Notes: generated by a model not told the origin, from the sequence alone. A stretch of DNA of 12,142 nucleotides from Oehlia diaphana (GCA_003833135.1 QZLH01001718.1:9909-22050); one strand, 5' to 3'. Shown: positions 1 to 8,282, numbered from the stretch's first letter. Numbers and translations: made by a program.

Positions 1-6
1 GTCCTT

Positions 7-176
7 ACCCCTGTGATAAATATAAATTAATAACAATTCACATTGAATCCTAATACAACCAAATTAATGTAAATTAATGTAATTCTGCCTAAATATTAAA
101 TAAAATAGCCAGAATTATTAATCCTGATACGATCCTGATACAATCCTGATCCATAATTTAAATATAAAACAGGGGT
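7..176. repeat. Small foldback (MITE-like) repeat with imperfect terminal inverted repeats
   Basis: The left end (7-29) begins ACCCCTGT and the right end (154-176) finishes ACAGGGGT. The two ~23-bp arms match at about 19 positions when one is reverse-complemented. The inside is AT-rich and includes three copies of an 11-mer. ACCCCTG/CAGGGGT is the kind of terminus seen in hAT elements, but here it reads inward-outward reversed and no target duplication is visible: the left flank is only 6 bases and does not match the right flank. It could equally be two separate element ends facing outwards. Confidence 0.4.
120..152. repeat. Three tandem copies of an 11-mer (consensus AATCCTGATAC)
   Basis: Three adjacent 11-base units differ by one or two bases each (120-130, 131-141, 142-152). 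They sit inside the foldback repeat. No function is suggested by the sequence. Confidence 0.7.
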
Positions 177-242
177 GATATTTAATGTCATAATGCATCA
201 ATATTTATTAATAATTACATTCAATTATAAACTATAGAAATT

Positions 243-470
243 CTTTGTTATAACTGAAAAAAAATTTGTTATAAAAAAAATCCGTTATATCGAGAGGCAT
301 TTTTATATAAGAAATTCACACACTTTACTTCATACTACATTATACAGTAAATAAATAGTAAACTTTGTTATATCAAGGTTTTTTTCATATTTAAAATCAG
401 TACTACACTGTATGATCTGTTATATCGTGTTATTCGCTATATCAAGGTTTGCTGTAGAGAGGAGTGACTG
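243..470. mobile_element. Truncated pogo/Tigger-type element end (non-autonomous, TA target)
   Basis: The right terminus reads CTGTAGAGAGGAGTGACTG and is followed by TA (471-472), the usual target of Tc1/mariner/pogo elements. In reverse it starts CAGTCACTCCTCTC, a pogo/Tigger-like terminus. Upstream, variants of GTTATATCRAGG recur near 245, 267, 283, 366, 417 and 434, as is common in subterminal regions of these elements. No matching left terminus (CAGTCACT...) is present in the window, so the copy is truncated or decayed. It abuts the MULE fragment directly, which suggests it inserted there. The family call is inference. Confidence 0.55.
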
Positions 471-473
471 TAT

Positions 474-1313
474 ATATATCTGGCACATTAGACAGAACTT
501 GCATTTGCGTCTTAGATCTAAGTTTGATGCATTATTTGAACTGTTTAAACAAGACTTCTATGAGTATTGTAACAATTTGGATCAGAAAATATTTGAACAA
601 CGCTGGTCTGATGTGTTTATTAAGTATCCAGCTGCAGAAAATTATCCAAGGCTTTCTAAGCTCATACATTTAATACTGATATTTTTACAATAGATATATA
701 AATAATATCATATTCTAAATCAGTTAATTCAACTTTTAAGTGATGGATATATTTCTTGCTTAAAATTTTTTATTTCATTGCCAATTCAAAAGATTCATCA
801 CAAAGAAATGGAATTAGCATTTAATTATGATGCTAAAATATAAGATTAATCTCATATTAATGATAAATAATTACAGGTAAGCAGTTTATACATGAATTAA
901 TTAATACAAAAATATATGGTTTATTAATGCAATTTTATGTTGGACTACTATATATCTTAAAATTTGCCATTTCATTAAAAATCAGGAAATTCACTATTCT
1001 TGTCTTTCTTTATTCAGAATATCTAATTCCAAACATAAATTATATAACTCCTCTGTGCTCTTTGATAAGTCTGCTGACATTGTGCCAGGATCTCAGACAT
1101 CTCTAAAACAGGTAGCTTTTGACAAAGTGTACTTAATAATTTTCTATAAAAAATTACATACTTGAATTCACTTGTTTTAAATAATAATGTTCATGCCAAC
1201 CTTTTGTAACATGTGGAGTTGTTTGTAGATGTTACTTTAGTGTGATGTTATGTACAATACAAGTAGCGCTTAAAATAAACATCAAATTTTTACCGGCCAA
1301 GAATCCGAAATGA
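474..1313 (+). pseudogene. MULE (Mutator-like) transposase fragment with SWIM zinc finger
   Basis: The frame that is open from 474 to 690 reads YIWHIRQNLHLRLRSK at its start and then EQRWSDVFIKYPAAENY. This resembles the WHI-x-QN segment that follows the catalytic core in MULE/FAR1-type transposases. The same frame continues after stops at 691 and 703 to about 840 (KEMELAFNYDAKI). After a frame change, 1188-1310 reads CSCQPFVTCGVVCRCYFSVM. This fits a SWIM zinc finger (CxC...CxH) near the MULE C-terminus, with the final His replaced by Cys. The catalytic region upstream of 474 is missing, replaced by the pogo-type element. It is a dead remnant with several stops and at least one frameshift. 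The segment 840-1187 cannot be aligned by eye. Its downstream neighbour is the hAT pseudogene in opposite orientation. Confidence 0.7.
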
Positions 1314-1350
1314 AAATTATTTTACCGGACAAGGATCCAAAATTTCTTAA
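1287..1350. repeat. Two-copy ~32-bp direct repeat (TTTTACCGG...CAAGRATCC)
   Basis: TACCGGCCAAGAATCCGAAA at 1291 recurs as TACCGGACAAGGATCCAAAA at 1323, a 32-bp spacing with a few substitutions. It lies between the convergent MULE and hAT remnants, where an element terminus would be expected. No matching inverted copy was found beyond the hAT start, so it cannot be assigned as a terminal repeat. Confidence 0.55.
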
Positions 1351-1459
1351 AATTTACCAGCTTATAAATTTTAGTAAGAAAATTTTATTTTTATTAAAAA
1401 AAAAAATTTGTATTTTTTTTATTTATTAAAGAAAATTAATATTTTTTATTGAAAAAAAA
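1351..1459. other. AT-rich spacer with poly-A and poly-T runs
   Basis: Homopolymer-rich sequence lies immediately downstream of the hAT transposase stop codon. It probably contains the element's 3' UTR. No terminal inverted repeat is recognised in it. Confidence 0.4.
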
Positions 1460-3623
1460 TTAAATTCTTCGTTTACAAACATCATTCCAGATTTGCAATA
1501 CTTCTAATCCAACCATCATCCAATAATGTAATGTCTCGTTATTTAAAGAATTTCTCAAATCAGTTTTTATTAAATTCTGTTTAGAAAAACCACGTTCACA
1601 GTTAACAGATGAGAAAGAAATTGAGTATATAATTCCTAATAATTTATTAATATTAGGAAAAGTATTATAGTAAAATTCAAATAATCTTGGAAGTAATTTT
1701 TCAATTTTTATATTTCTAAAATTTGAGTGTATTACAGCTTTGTATCAAAACCATTCTTCACATAAATTAATATTATTAATTTCCTTTTTGTAAAATTCTG
1801 ACAACATATTTAATTCCTCTTCCCCATAATTTGTGAGTTCTTCTTTATTACTTGGCCAGTTTACATGATCAAGCATTTTCATAGAATTAAGTAAAGGTCT
1901 ATTAGGAAATCTTTCTTGAATCTCTAAAACAACAGCTGATGCAAATGATAAAATATCAGCAATTAAATCAGCTTCATAATTTTCATTCCATAACAATTGA
2001 TGTGCACCAATACTATAATTATTTTCTTCTTTTTCTTCTGAAAAATTCAATAAAAATTTATTTAAATGTTTGCCTAATGGTAATCTTCCATCATCATCAT
2101 AATTCAAAAATTATTGTTGAATTTTATTGAGAGTTAACTCTATAATTGGATCTATAACCAAGAATATCCCATAAAAAATGCAAAAAAGCAACCAATTTCC
2201 AATCGCAAATTTCTGTATATAAAGAAATAAAATTTTGTCTTTGAGAATTATTAGGTGTTAAAGTTATTGTTTCCAATAATGTATCCATTAAAGGTTCAAT
2301 TGAAAGACATATATTTTTGATTGCTTTATACCAAGAAAGCCATTTAACTTCATAAATTTGCTTGATTTTCAAAATTGGATGCTCTAGTATTTCTTGATAT
2401 TTATGTAAGATGTCTATTCTTTTGGTAGAATTAGAAAAAAAAATTGTATACTGACTTTATAACATGTTCAACATATTTGCAAAAATCTATTTTTTTTTCA
2501 GCAGAATTACAGGCTAGAGCAAGTCTATGGCTCTATGCACAATACAATGTGTTATAAATAAACACTCATTTCTTTCTTTAAGTCTTGATGTTACTCCAGT
2601 TGATAACACTTGCTCCATCTGAAGCAAATGATATAAGTTTATTTGTTAAACCTGTAACAAAATCTGAAATAATTATAGATTAAATGAAATAGTATACAAT
2701 ATTATTTAAAAGCTTGCCTTTTTTATCAAATAAATCAACAATTGCGTCAAAAATAGTTTTTGAATCTTTGCTTCTTAATTGAATTAATTTTAAAAAACGG
2801 ATCTTAATATTTCCATACAAACAATATTTAACATATATAATAAGATGGAGTTCACATGAAATATCTGTGCTTTCATCCACCATAATTCTAAATGTAATTG
2901 CTTCAGCCAATTCTTTCCAAATAGTTTCTTCTATTTTCACGTTCAGATACATTATTTTCATAAGTAATTGTATTAGAAGCTGATAATAGATGAGGACAAT
3001 CAAGAATTCTGTATAATCTTATAACTTCAGGTAATTTGTTTAGTAAAATATCATTTTCTGCTAGCCAAAAAATTATCTTCATCAAAACACTAACGTGATT
3101 TTGAGCCTAGTCTATAGCATTATTGGTAACCTTAATTAGTTTTACCTTTGCAATCTTCTGATTTGTTGCATAAGTATGATCTTTAGTTGTGAAATGTTCT
3201 GATAGTGCAGAAGATTTAAAATTCTTTAAACCTAATTTAAAATAATTGTTTAAATTTAAATTATGTTAATAAACAAATAAATTAACTGCTATCTTGAGTA
3301 ATTAAAAATTATTTAATAAAATAAAAAAAAAAATACAATACTTTCTTTCCCAAATTTATTTTGTTTTTTATGACTTCGGCATAGCGAGCAAAACATTAGA
3401 TTTTTTGATCTATCATATATCAACTACTTATAAATATTTAACTATTCATTTTGAAAAACTCCTGTTTTTCTCTTTGATAAAAGTTGCACTTTCTTTTTTT
3501 TAAAATTTAATTTTTTTGTGCTGCACGTCCATAATTATTTGGTACTTCGATATTAACTTCTTCTAAATCTGAATCTACTTCACTAGATTCATTATTGTCA
3601 AATTCTACGTCTTCACTAGGCAT
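1460..3623 (-). pseudogene. hAT-family transposase (DUF4371 / hAT dimerisation type), near full length but dead
   Basis: The start is the ATG at 3623, opening an acidic N-terminus (MPSEDVEFDNNESSEVDSDL). It is followed by a BED-finger-like stretch (CFARYAEV near 3390, then SSALSEHFTTKDHTYATNQK near 3215-3150). The DDE-type core shows MVDESTDISC (first Asp at 2877-2875), ISFASDGASV (Asp at 2619-2617) and THCIVHR near 2550. IKQIYEVKWLSWYKAIKN lies near 2365-2310 and LVAFLHFLWDILGY near 2200-2150. The C-terminal dimerisation domain shows SSVNCERGFSKQNLIKT (1610-1560) and LHYWMMVGLEVLQIWNDV, ending at the stop 1462-1460. About 720 codons would span this, a usual hAT size. Stops (for example after EEWF at 1745), several frameshifts and a ~110-bp AT-rich interruption (about 3232-3341, perhaps a degenerate intron) kill it. 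The acidic residues and order are seen directly; the family is recognised from motif order. Confidence 0.88.
3232..3341 (-). other. Possible degenerate intron or AT-rich insertion in the hAT transposase
   Basis: On the minus strand the frame reads NLGKK up to 3342 and resumes with LKNFKSSALSEHF from about 3230. The sequence between is nearly pure AT, starting GTATTG and ending TTAAATTAG. That matches intron ends, but the phase across the junction does not restore a clean frame, so an insertion plus small indels is equally possible. Confidence 0.4.
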
Positions 3624-3711
3624 TTTTATCTTAAAATATTGCTCAATAGATATTTTTAACAATAAATGTAAAATTGTTAATTTATGATTTTATTGATGCC
3701 AATAGGGTTGG

Positions 3712-3791
3712 ATTAGTCTGGTCCGTTTCAGTCCGGTCCCAAAAAGACTGGTCTTTCAACCTGGACCAGACTGGACCAGGACCGAACTAAT
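3712..3791. repeat. GGTCC-rich imperfect hairpin, ~80 bp
   Basis: The left arm (3712-3739, ATTAGTCTGGTCCGTTTC...) is the reverse complement of the right arm (3763-3791, ending GGACCGAACTAAT), with about four in five bases paired and one gap. The spacer contains another GACTGGTC motif. It is much GC-richer than its surroundings. The preceding AGGGTTGGATTAG (3704) looks like the outer end of an element extending rightwards, but no CCAACCCT partner is in the window. Confidence 0.6.
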
Positions 3792-3837
3792 TTAAATTTA
3801 AGAAATTTGTCCCCATGATTTTAAGCCTCTAAATTAC

Positions 3838-4375
3838 ACAACGGTTTTTATTAAACAGTTAAAGAACGTTGCGAAATATTTTTTAACATGTAATATAACA
3901 AATAAAAAAATATTACACAACTTTTTTTTATTAAAACAGTTAAAGCCCTCCAATCATCCCAGTAAGTCCAGGAAGTGCAGGACCGATACCACTCGTCCGA
4001 AAAAATCAGAATTGAACATTGAATCCCATAAAGTATCCGAAGCAACAGGTACACTACCCAAGAATGTTGCAAAACATTTTTTAACAATATGTAATTTAAC
4101 AAATAAAAAAATGTTTTGCAAAATTTTTTATTAAACAGTTAAAAAGCGTTGCAAAACGTTATTTAACATGCAATTTAATAATAAAAATATTTCGCAACAT
4201 TTTTTTATTAAAACAGTTAAAAAACATTGCAAAACATTTTTGACATGTAATTTAACAAATAAAAAACATTTTGCGATGTTTTTTCTAATTATTTTAACAA
4301 AAAAACGTTGCGAAAACATTTTTTATTAAGCAATTTAATAAAAATAAAATGATTTTGCATATTTTTTAATTATTT
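3838..4375. repeat. ~79-bp tandem repeat array, about six degenerate copies
   Basis: The unit carries TTTTTTATTAAAACAGTTAAA, then a variant of AACGTTGCGAAA(T/C)ATTTTTTAACATG(T/C)AATTTAACAAATAAAAA. AAACAGTTAAA recurs at about 3853, 3934, 4132 and 4211, and a weaker version near 4290. Spacings are about 77-80 bp, except one of ~200 bp that contains a 117-bp insertion. Apparent open frames across it on the minus strand (3851-4102, 4131-4319) repeat the same peptide and follow from the repeat, so I do not call them genes. GGTCC-rich blocks flank both sides. Confidence 0.8.
3945..4061. other. 117-bp GC-richer insertion inside the tandem repeat unit
   Basis: It lies exactly between CAGTTAAA and GAATGTTGCAAA, which are adjacent in the other units (compare GTTAAA-GAACGTTGC at 3857-3870). 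It is visibly richer in G and C than the array. It has no stop in one forward frame (SNHPSKSRKCRTDTTRPKK, then SELNIESHKVSEATGTLPK), and length 117 is a multiple of three. A reverse frame is also largely open. No target duplication is evident. It may be a piece of coding exon, either inserted or retained from the ancestral unit. Confidence 0.6.
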
Positions 4376-4412
4376 TAATGAGTTATTTTCATTGGATATT
4401 AATCATATGAAT

Positions 4413-4477
4413 CAGTCCCTGGTCCAGACCGGTCCTTAGATCTCAGATTGAAGATCATGAAGACTGGTCCTAAGACT
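4413..4477. repeat. GGTCC-rich block related to the 3712-3791 hairpin
   Basis: It contains CTGGTCCAGACCGGTCC and GACTGGTCC, the same vocabulary as the hairpin ~650 bp upstream. Together the two blocks bracket the 79-bp tandem array and may be the eroded ends of one element. Confidence 0.5.
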
Positions 4478-4509
4478 TTTTTTTTTTATTTCTAAGAGAG
4501 GAAAAATCT

Positions 4510-4531
4510 ACCTCAAAATCAAATTTGAGGT
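4510..4531. repeat. Perfect 8-bp inverted repeat hairpin
   Basis: ACCTCAAA (4510-4517) and TTTGAGGT (4524-4531) are perfect complements around a 6-base loop. No T-run follows in a position that would suggest a defined terminator role. Confidence 0.55.
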
Positions 4532-4639
4532 TTTTGACTTATAAACCATCAATGTATACTATTTTCACTTAATATTGTATGCTGATAATCATAATAAATT
4601 GTCAAAATAAAATCAAATAATTGAAATATGCTACAGGGA

Positions 4640-4664
4640 TGATCATTTGATTATTTAATGATCA
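4640..4664. repeat. Inverted repeat TGATCATT/AATGATCA
   Basis: Two perfect 8-bp arms (4640-4647, 4657-4664) are separated by 9 bases in otherwise featureless AT-rich sequence. This may be a chance hairpin. Confidence 0.4.
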
Positions 4665-4721
4665 TTGACTTATTTAACAATAGCATGATGTAAATGATGA
4701 AGGTGAAGCTACCAAATATCT

Positions 4722-4967
4722 CTCTTTTCAACTGACGCATGAAAGCAAAATGTTTTTTCTTGCAAATAAGTTAATTTCATCTTTCTTAAAATGATGAAAA
4801 CATAGATTTTCTTAAAGCTCTACACAAGCCAGCTTGCAAGCCAAAAGTACTTTAAAAATATATTAACTTGCAAGCTAGCTTGTGAGCCAATATATTTTTA
4901 AAGCACTTTTGGCTCACAAGTTGGCTTATATAGAGCTTTAGATTTCCTCTTTTTTAACTGACACATG
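4722..4967. repeat. Pair of ~20-bp direct repeats from the pogo transposase
   Basis: CTCTTTTCAACTGACGCATG (4722-4741) matches the stretch at 4947-4967 (CTCTTTTTTAACTGACACATG) with one gap and two substitutions. Read on the minus strand both encode HxSVxK-like peptide, corresponding to the region just after the second catalytic Asp of pogo transposases. One copy lies on each side of the palindromic MITE. This suggests a local duplication or two overlapping pogo remnants. Confidence 0.5.
4813..4940. mobile_element. 128-bp near-palindromic MITE (TAAAGCTCTA ends)
   Basis: The first 52 bases (4813-4864) and the reverse complement of the last 52 (4889-4940) agree at 46 positions, and all six differences are transitions. 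The centre is AAGCTAGCTT, so the whole unit folds back on itself. The flanks GATTTTCT (4805-4812) and GATTTCCT (4941-4948) look like an 8-bp target duplication with one change, as hAT-type elements make. It carries no coding capacity and is inserted in or beside the pogo pseudogene. Confidence 0.8.
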
Positions 4968-5545
4968 TCCATATATTCACGAAAGAATCTAATATGAAAT
5001 AGAATGTGGATTTCCAAAACAGTTTCTTGAAATCCAAACATTTTCAACCCACTACAGCATTTTCTGTTTGTTAATCCACCCTTTTTCATTAGCTCTTATG
5101 TAAATACCATGTGGAAATTTTTCTTTCAAAATATTTTTCAGTTTTGAAAATGCAAACTGCAGAAAATTATATACCATCAGCAATACATATAAATATAACT
5201 GTAAATAATAATCATTCATGATCAGTTATACGAATACTTACCATTTTTGCTCCTTTTTAATTTATAATTGTATTATTTGGCAAATTAAACCACATGAACA
5301 TTTCATCTATATTGCCTATATATATTAATTTATGTTTATTGTGAATTCTTAAATACATAATATAACTTAAAAAAATATTTTACTTTTCAATTAAATTTAA
5401 TGGCAGTTGCTGTGCTACTATTATTTTACGATACTTACAAAGGTCATATCTTTCTAGTTCCTAGAAATCCATCAAGTCACTTATTAAAAAATTTGAATTC
5501 AGCAATACCCAAATTATTTACTAATAATTCTGGACTTTTAGAGAT
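4941..5545 (-). pseudogene. pogo/Tigger-type (CENP-B-like, DDE_1) transposase remnant
   Basis: From 5542 downwards the minus strand reads SKSPELLVNNLGIAEFKFFNK-stop-LDGFL, like the Tc5/CENP-B DNA-binding domain around its FKASNGWL motif (the stop stands where Trp is expected). Next, at 5320-5210, NIDEMFMWFNLPNNTII then KGAKMVSIRITDHE, with the first catalytic Asp at 5307-5305. After a frame change KEKFPHGIYIRANEKGWI and WVENVW appear (5130-5040). LDSF (Asp at 4989-4987), another frame change and REYMDMCQLKK follow before the MITE. The third catalytic Asp region is not seen. At least three stops and two frameshifts make it dead. The open frame on the opposite strand at 5400-5597 is its antisense shadow. 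Confidence 0.82.
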
Positions 5546-6183
5546 ATATGGCAAATTTATTTGGATGAAATTTAACCACATGAGAAGTAGTCATTAACAA
5601 AGTTCCTTTTTTATTTTTCCAACCACACAGTTGTTTGGACTGAATGTCAAATCTTTTGGCAGTTCTACACCTCTATAAAAAGTAATTTTATTATATACAT
5701 TTATTAAAAGAATTGTATGAAATATAACTGAATTTGTATGGTATTTTAAATTAACAATTTTTGTATAGAATTTATCATTAAAAAATTGTATGAATTTGTA
5801 AATTAACAATTATTGTATGGAATTTGTTGTATGAAAATTATGCAGAATTTAAACAAATGGCTATAGTAAATACTAAAGTTCATAATTTTAGCTGAAATTA
5901 TTGAATTTTCTTTTTAGTAAATTTATATTACACAATATAGCAAATGCGTTTTTATAGTATTTTTAATAAAACTAGTTTTGTGGAACAGGTATCACTTAAA
6001 ATGGAAATGATCTTTATATCCATTGCACATGATTTCTTTTATTTATTTATTTATTGTTTACCGAATCTTTACTTTTTTTTTCTGATTTTGAATAAAAAAC
6101 TCTTTCCTGAAAACACATTTTTTAAGAAAATTTCTGTGTAATAATTTTTTATAAAAATATATTTTTAATGAACATGGATAAGA
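5546..6183. other. AT-rich interval with a two-copy direct repeat
   Basis: TAAATTAACAATTTTTGTATAGAATTT at 5747-5773 recurs at 5799-5825 with two differences (52-bp spacing), and GTATGAATTTG-type words recur around it. Open frames here (for example 5944-6141) are hydrophobic, AT-driven, and show no family likeness. I see no gene. Confidence 0.5.
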
Positions 6184-6252
6184 GTAGAAAAAGCAACAAA
6201 TAAACTATAGAGTTTATTTCTACATTTCATATAACATTTTTATAAAATGTTA
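6184..6252. repeat. Two adjacent hairpins
   Basis: Hairpin one pairs GTAGAAA (6184-6190) with TTTCTAC (6217-6223) and AAATAAACT (6198-6206) with AGTTTATTT (6211-6219). Hairpin two is TAACATTTT-TAT-AAAATGTTA (6232-6252), a perfect 9-bp stem. Their adjacency suggests a small foldback element, but no terminal repeats or target duplication were identified. Confidence 0.5.
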
Positions 6253-6500
6253 CAAAGCAACTAAGTTCTTTTATATATAATGATTTTCTAAAAAAACTTT
6301 TTAAAAAAAATCTGTCAGCAGCTAAAGATAAAGTCCAGTTACTAATAGAGATGTTTAGTGACTTTGCCAACTCCGTAAACTTCACTAACTAAGCTTAAGC
6401 TACAAACATACAACCTCCCATCCTTTCACTAATATTTTCTATAATTCTATATGTTTCATTTAGATCGTAGGATAATTTTATAGCCTACTTCTACAAATAA

Positions 6501-7145
6501 TTTGGTGATAATGGTGATGTAAGTAAAACTGATAATGGATTAGATGAGTCATCAGAAGCTGAGTCTGATAAAGATGATAAAGATCTAATGATCGATGAAG
6601 AATTAGGATTACAAATATCAAATCCAGTATTTGATACATCTCCAGTACTGGCAGAAATAGACATAATCCATAAAGATTATATTGTGATACTACAAAAATT
6701 AAAGGTGTGTGTTACAGTTAATAAACAAATCAAGCACTAATCAACAATGGTAAAACCTGATGCACAAATATCAGCCAAAAAAGCCTAAGAAAAGGGATCT
6801 TTCCTAGTATCACTGACACTTCTTTCACCCTTACGTGATTTTATAAAATTCATCATCGGCATTACACCCACCACATTTTCACTATTTATATTTATTGCTT
6901 CACAAAATTATTTTTTCACATCCCTTTAAATGTTACCAGTCATATGGAGGTGAAATTTTAATTATAAAAGTTATTTATTTTATTTATTTTATTTTATGTG
7001 AAGCAGGCAGGGGATACAATTAAGAGATTGATTAATACAAGAAAAATATGACCCTATAAAAAGCCCACCATCAAGGACCAGAAAACTGGCAACTGATCCT
7101 AATTTCTTGAAAAAAAGAGACCTGTACTATAAGCGCATCCACTCA
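6501..7145 (+). pseudogene. Broken unknown coding sequence (acidic N-part, basic C-part)
   Basis: One reading frame is open for 79 codons (6501-6737) and rich in acidic residues (DESSEAESDKDDKDLMIDEE), followed by NPVFDTSPVLAEIDIIHKDY. After stops at 6738 and 6786 the same frame continues to 6926 (MVKPDAQISAKKA, LLSPLRDFIKFIIG). It shows coding-like text again at 7032-7145 (PPSRTRKLATDPNFLKKRD, LYYKRIHS). Staying in a single frame over 640 bp argues for one decayed gene or element ORF. Only an internal ATG exists (6588), and the 5' end may lie in an upstream exon: a TTTCATTTAG acceptor-like string precedes 6464. I do not recognise the family. Confidence 0.5.
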
Positions 7146-7251
7146 TAGTAAGGCAATCGCACTGGGTAAAAAAAAAAAAACGTACATAAAAAATGATTCT
7201 GCTATGCTAATAATAAGTATAAATTAGTAAAAGTAACTAATTCTATTAAGT

Positions 7252-7449
7252 CTAAACTAATTTCTGTAATAATTTTAAAATTTTTGCTAAAATCTCCTTG
7301 TTTGAATTATTACTACCCTTCGCCCTCTTTTTTGAATTATCTGATTTCACAGAGTCCTTCATGTTCTGGTCTAGGGGTTTCTTCAACTTGTTACTTTTAA
7401 CTGTAACCGCAGGTATTAAGATAATCAAGTAATATAAAGTGACGATATG
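7252..7449 (-). pseudogene. C-terminal fragment of an unknown basic protein (possible LINE ORF1 end)
   Basis: The frame is open for 65 codons up to the stop at 7254-7252. The convincing part reads PAVTVKSNKLKKPLDQNMKD, then SDNSKKRAKGSNNSNKE and ILAKILKLLQKLV: a Lys/Ser/Asn-rich linker ending in an amphipathic leucine-rich tail. There is no start codon apart from an internal Met. Codon quality fades above about 7420, where the next repeat begins. Similar tails occur in retroelement gag-like ORFs as far as I recall, but this cannot be verified here. Confidence 0.45.
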
Positions 7450-7462
7450 TTAAATAGGTAGA

Positions 7463-7530
7463 GATAAATAATTAACCAAAGAAATCACATGACATGGATA
7501 AATGATTAACCAGAAAGGTGAAACATGTGG
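7463..7530. repeat. Two-copy ~34-bp tandem repeat
   Basis: GATAAATAATTAACCAAAG at 7463 recurs as GATAAATGATTAACCAGAA at 7497, directly adjacent, with lower similarity toward the 3' part. Below it (7610-7670) short ATTCAAYAATAGG words also recur. Confidence 0.5.
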
Positions 7531-7837
7531 AAATGGAATGATCTGCATGATGTAATATTTATTGAATGAATAATGAAGATCAGATGGGTTGAGATAAAAA
7601 CTGGTTTATTATATTCAACAATAGGGATAAGCCTGATGTTTATCAGATTCAATAATAGGAACAATCAATAGGAGCAATTATGAGTCATGAAAATAGATTT
7701 TATTTTCATATGAATATTTTGAAAAGATTACTTTCTTGATAATATTTTTTTGACGACAAAATATAAAAGAAAGCAGATTAAAGAACATAAAAGATAGTAG
7801 GTTAAAGAAAAGATCAAGAATACATATAAAATAATAT

Positions 7838-7856
7838 AGATAACATGTAAAATAGT
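7838..7856. repeat. Left copy of 18-19-bp direct repeat flanking the TIR element
   Basis: AGATAACATGTAAAATAGT here matches AGATAACATGTAAATAGT at 10360-10377 with a single inserted A. It lies immediately outside the inverted repeat and may be an unusually long target-site duplication. Confidence 0.6.
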
Positions 7857-7858
7857 AA

Positions 7859-7917
7859 CATCAGGAAATTTTTTCGGGTGATATATAGCGATATATATCA
7901 TTTTATTGATGTTTATC
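7859..7917 (+). repeat. Left 59-bp terminal inverted repeat
   Basis: It begins CATCAGGAAATTTTTTCGGG and ends TTGATGTTTATC. It differs from the right copy at five positions, all G/A or C/T. Confidence 0.85.
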
Positions 7918-7965
7918 GCTACAAAATATTGATAATTAATGAAATATAATAATTAACAATAATTA

Positions 7966-8060
7966 TCTGCTGATAAATTGCGTTATCTGCAGATATTGAT
8001 AATCATTGAAAGGGATAAATATCAACAATTATCATTATCAATAACTATCACATTTTAACA
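7966..8060. promoter_or_regulatory. Cluster of GATA/TATC palindromes (subterminal)
   Basis: TTATCTGCTGATAA, TATCTGCAGATA (perfect palindrome), TTGATAATC, GGGATAAATATCAAC and TATCATTATCAATA follow within ~95 bp. They could be transposase-binding subterminal repeats or GATA-factor sites; the sequence alone cannot separate these. A matching cluster, including the perfect palindrome TGATAATTATCA, lies at the other end near 10160. Confidence 0.45.
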
Positions 8061-8276
8061 TACTAAATAAATCAATAATTAACGTATTATGATGATCATT
8101 GATAAATAACTGGAAAAATATAATGATATAAGGTTTTATCAATAAATTTCTGTAAGTTATTTAATGTTAATGATATAGTGATAGGACTGATAGGTCATCC
8201 TTTAAAAAATTCTCTTGTGATTATGTAACTGTAACATAATACTATAATCAAGTTACAAGGTTCTTTATTTAACAAT

Positions 8277-8282
8277 CACGTG
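8277..8282. promoter_or_regulatory. CACGTG E-box upstream of the micro-exon gene
   Basis: TCACGTG sits ~440 bp upstream of the candidate ATG and just before the pyrimidine tract. CACGTG is the fungal bHLH (Cbf1/Pho4-type) site. A single 6-mer is weak evidence, but its position between the subterminal region and the CT tract is plausible for a promoter. Confidence 0.3.

Noticed and set aside
412..472. ATG at 412 as a true start for the MULE-like frame
   Set aside because: The first 20 codons translate the pogo-type terminus, so the start is accidental; the coding likeness begins at about 474.
3851..4319. Minus-strand open frames across the tandem array
   Set aside because: They translate the same repeat unit again and again, so they are by-products of the 79-bp repeat.
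3838..4375. Regular repeats with an odd spacer could suggest a CRISPR array
   Set aside because: Repeats are adjacent with no unique spacers of constant size, the units are degenerate, and the setting is eukaryotic.
5400..5597. Plus-strand 65-residue open frame starting MAVAVLLLFYD
   Set aside because: It is antisense to the DNA-binding domain of the pogo transposase remnant, which explains the open frame better.
5944..6141. 65-residue hydrophobic open frame as a small membrane protein
   Set aside because: Composition is what AT-rich sequence gives by chance; there is no convincing start context or homologue-like motif.
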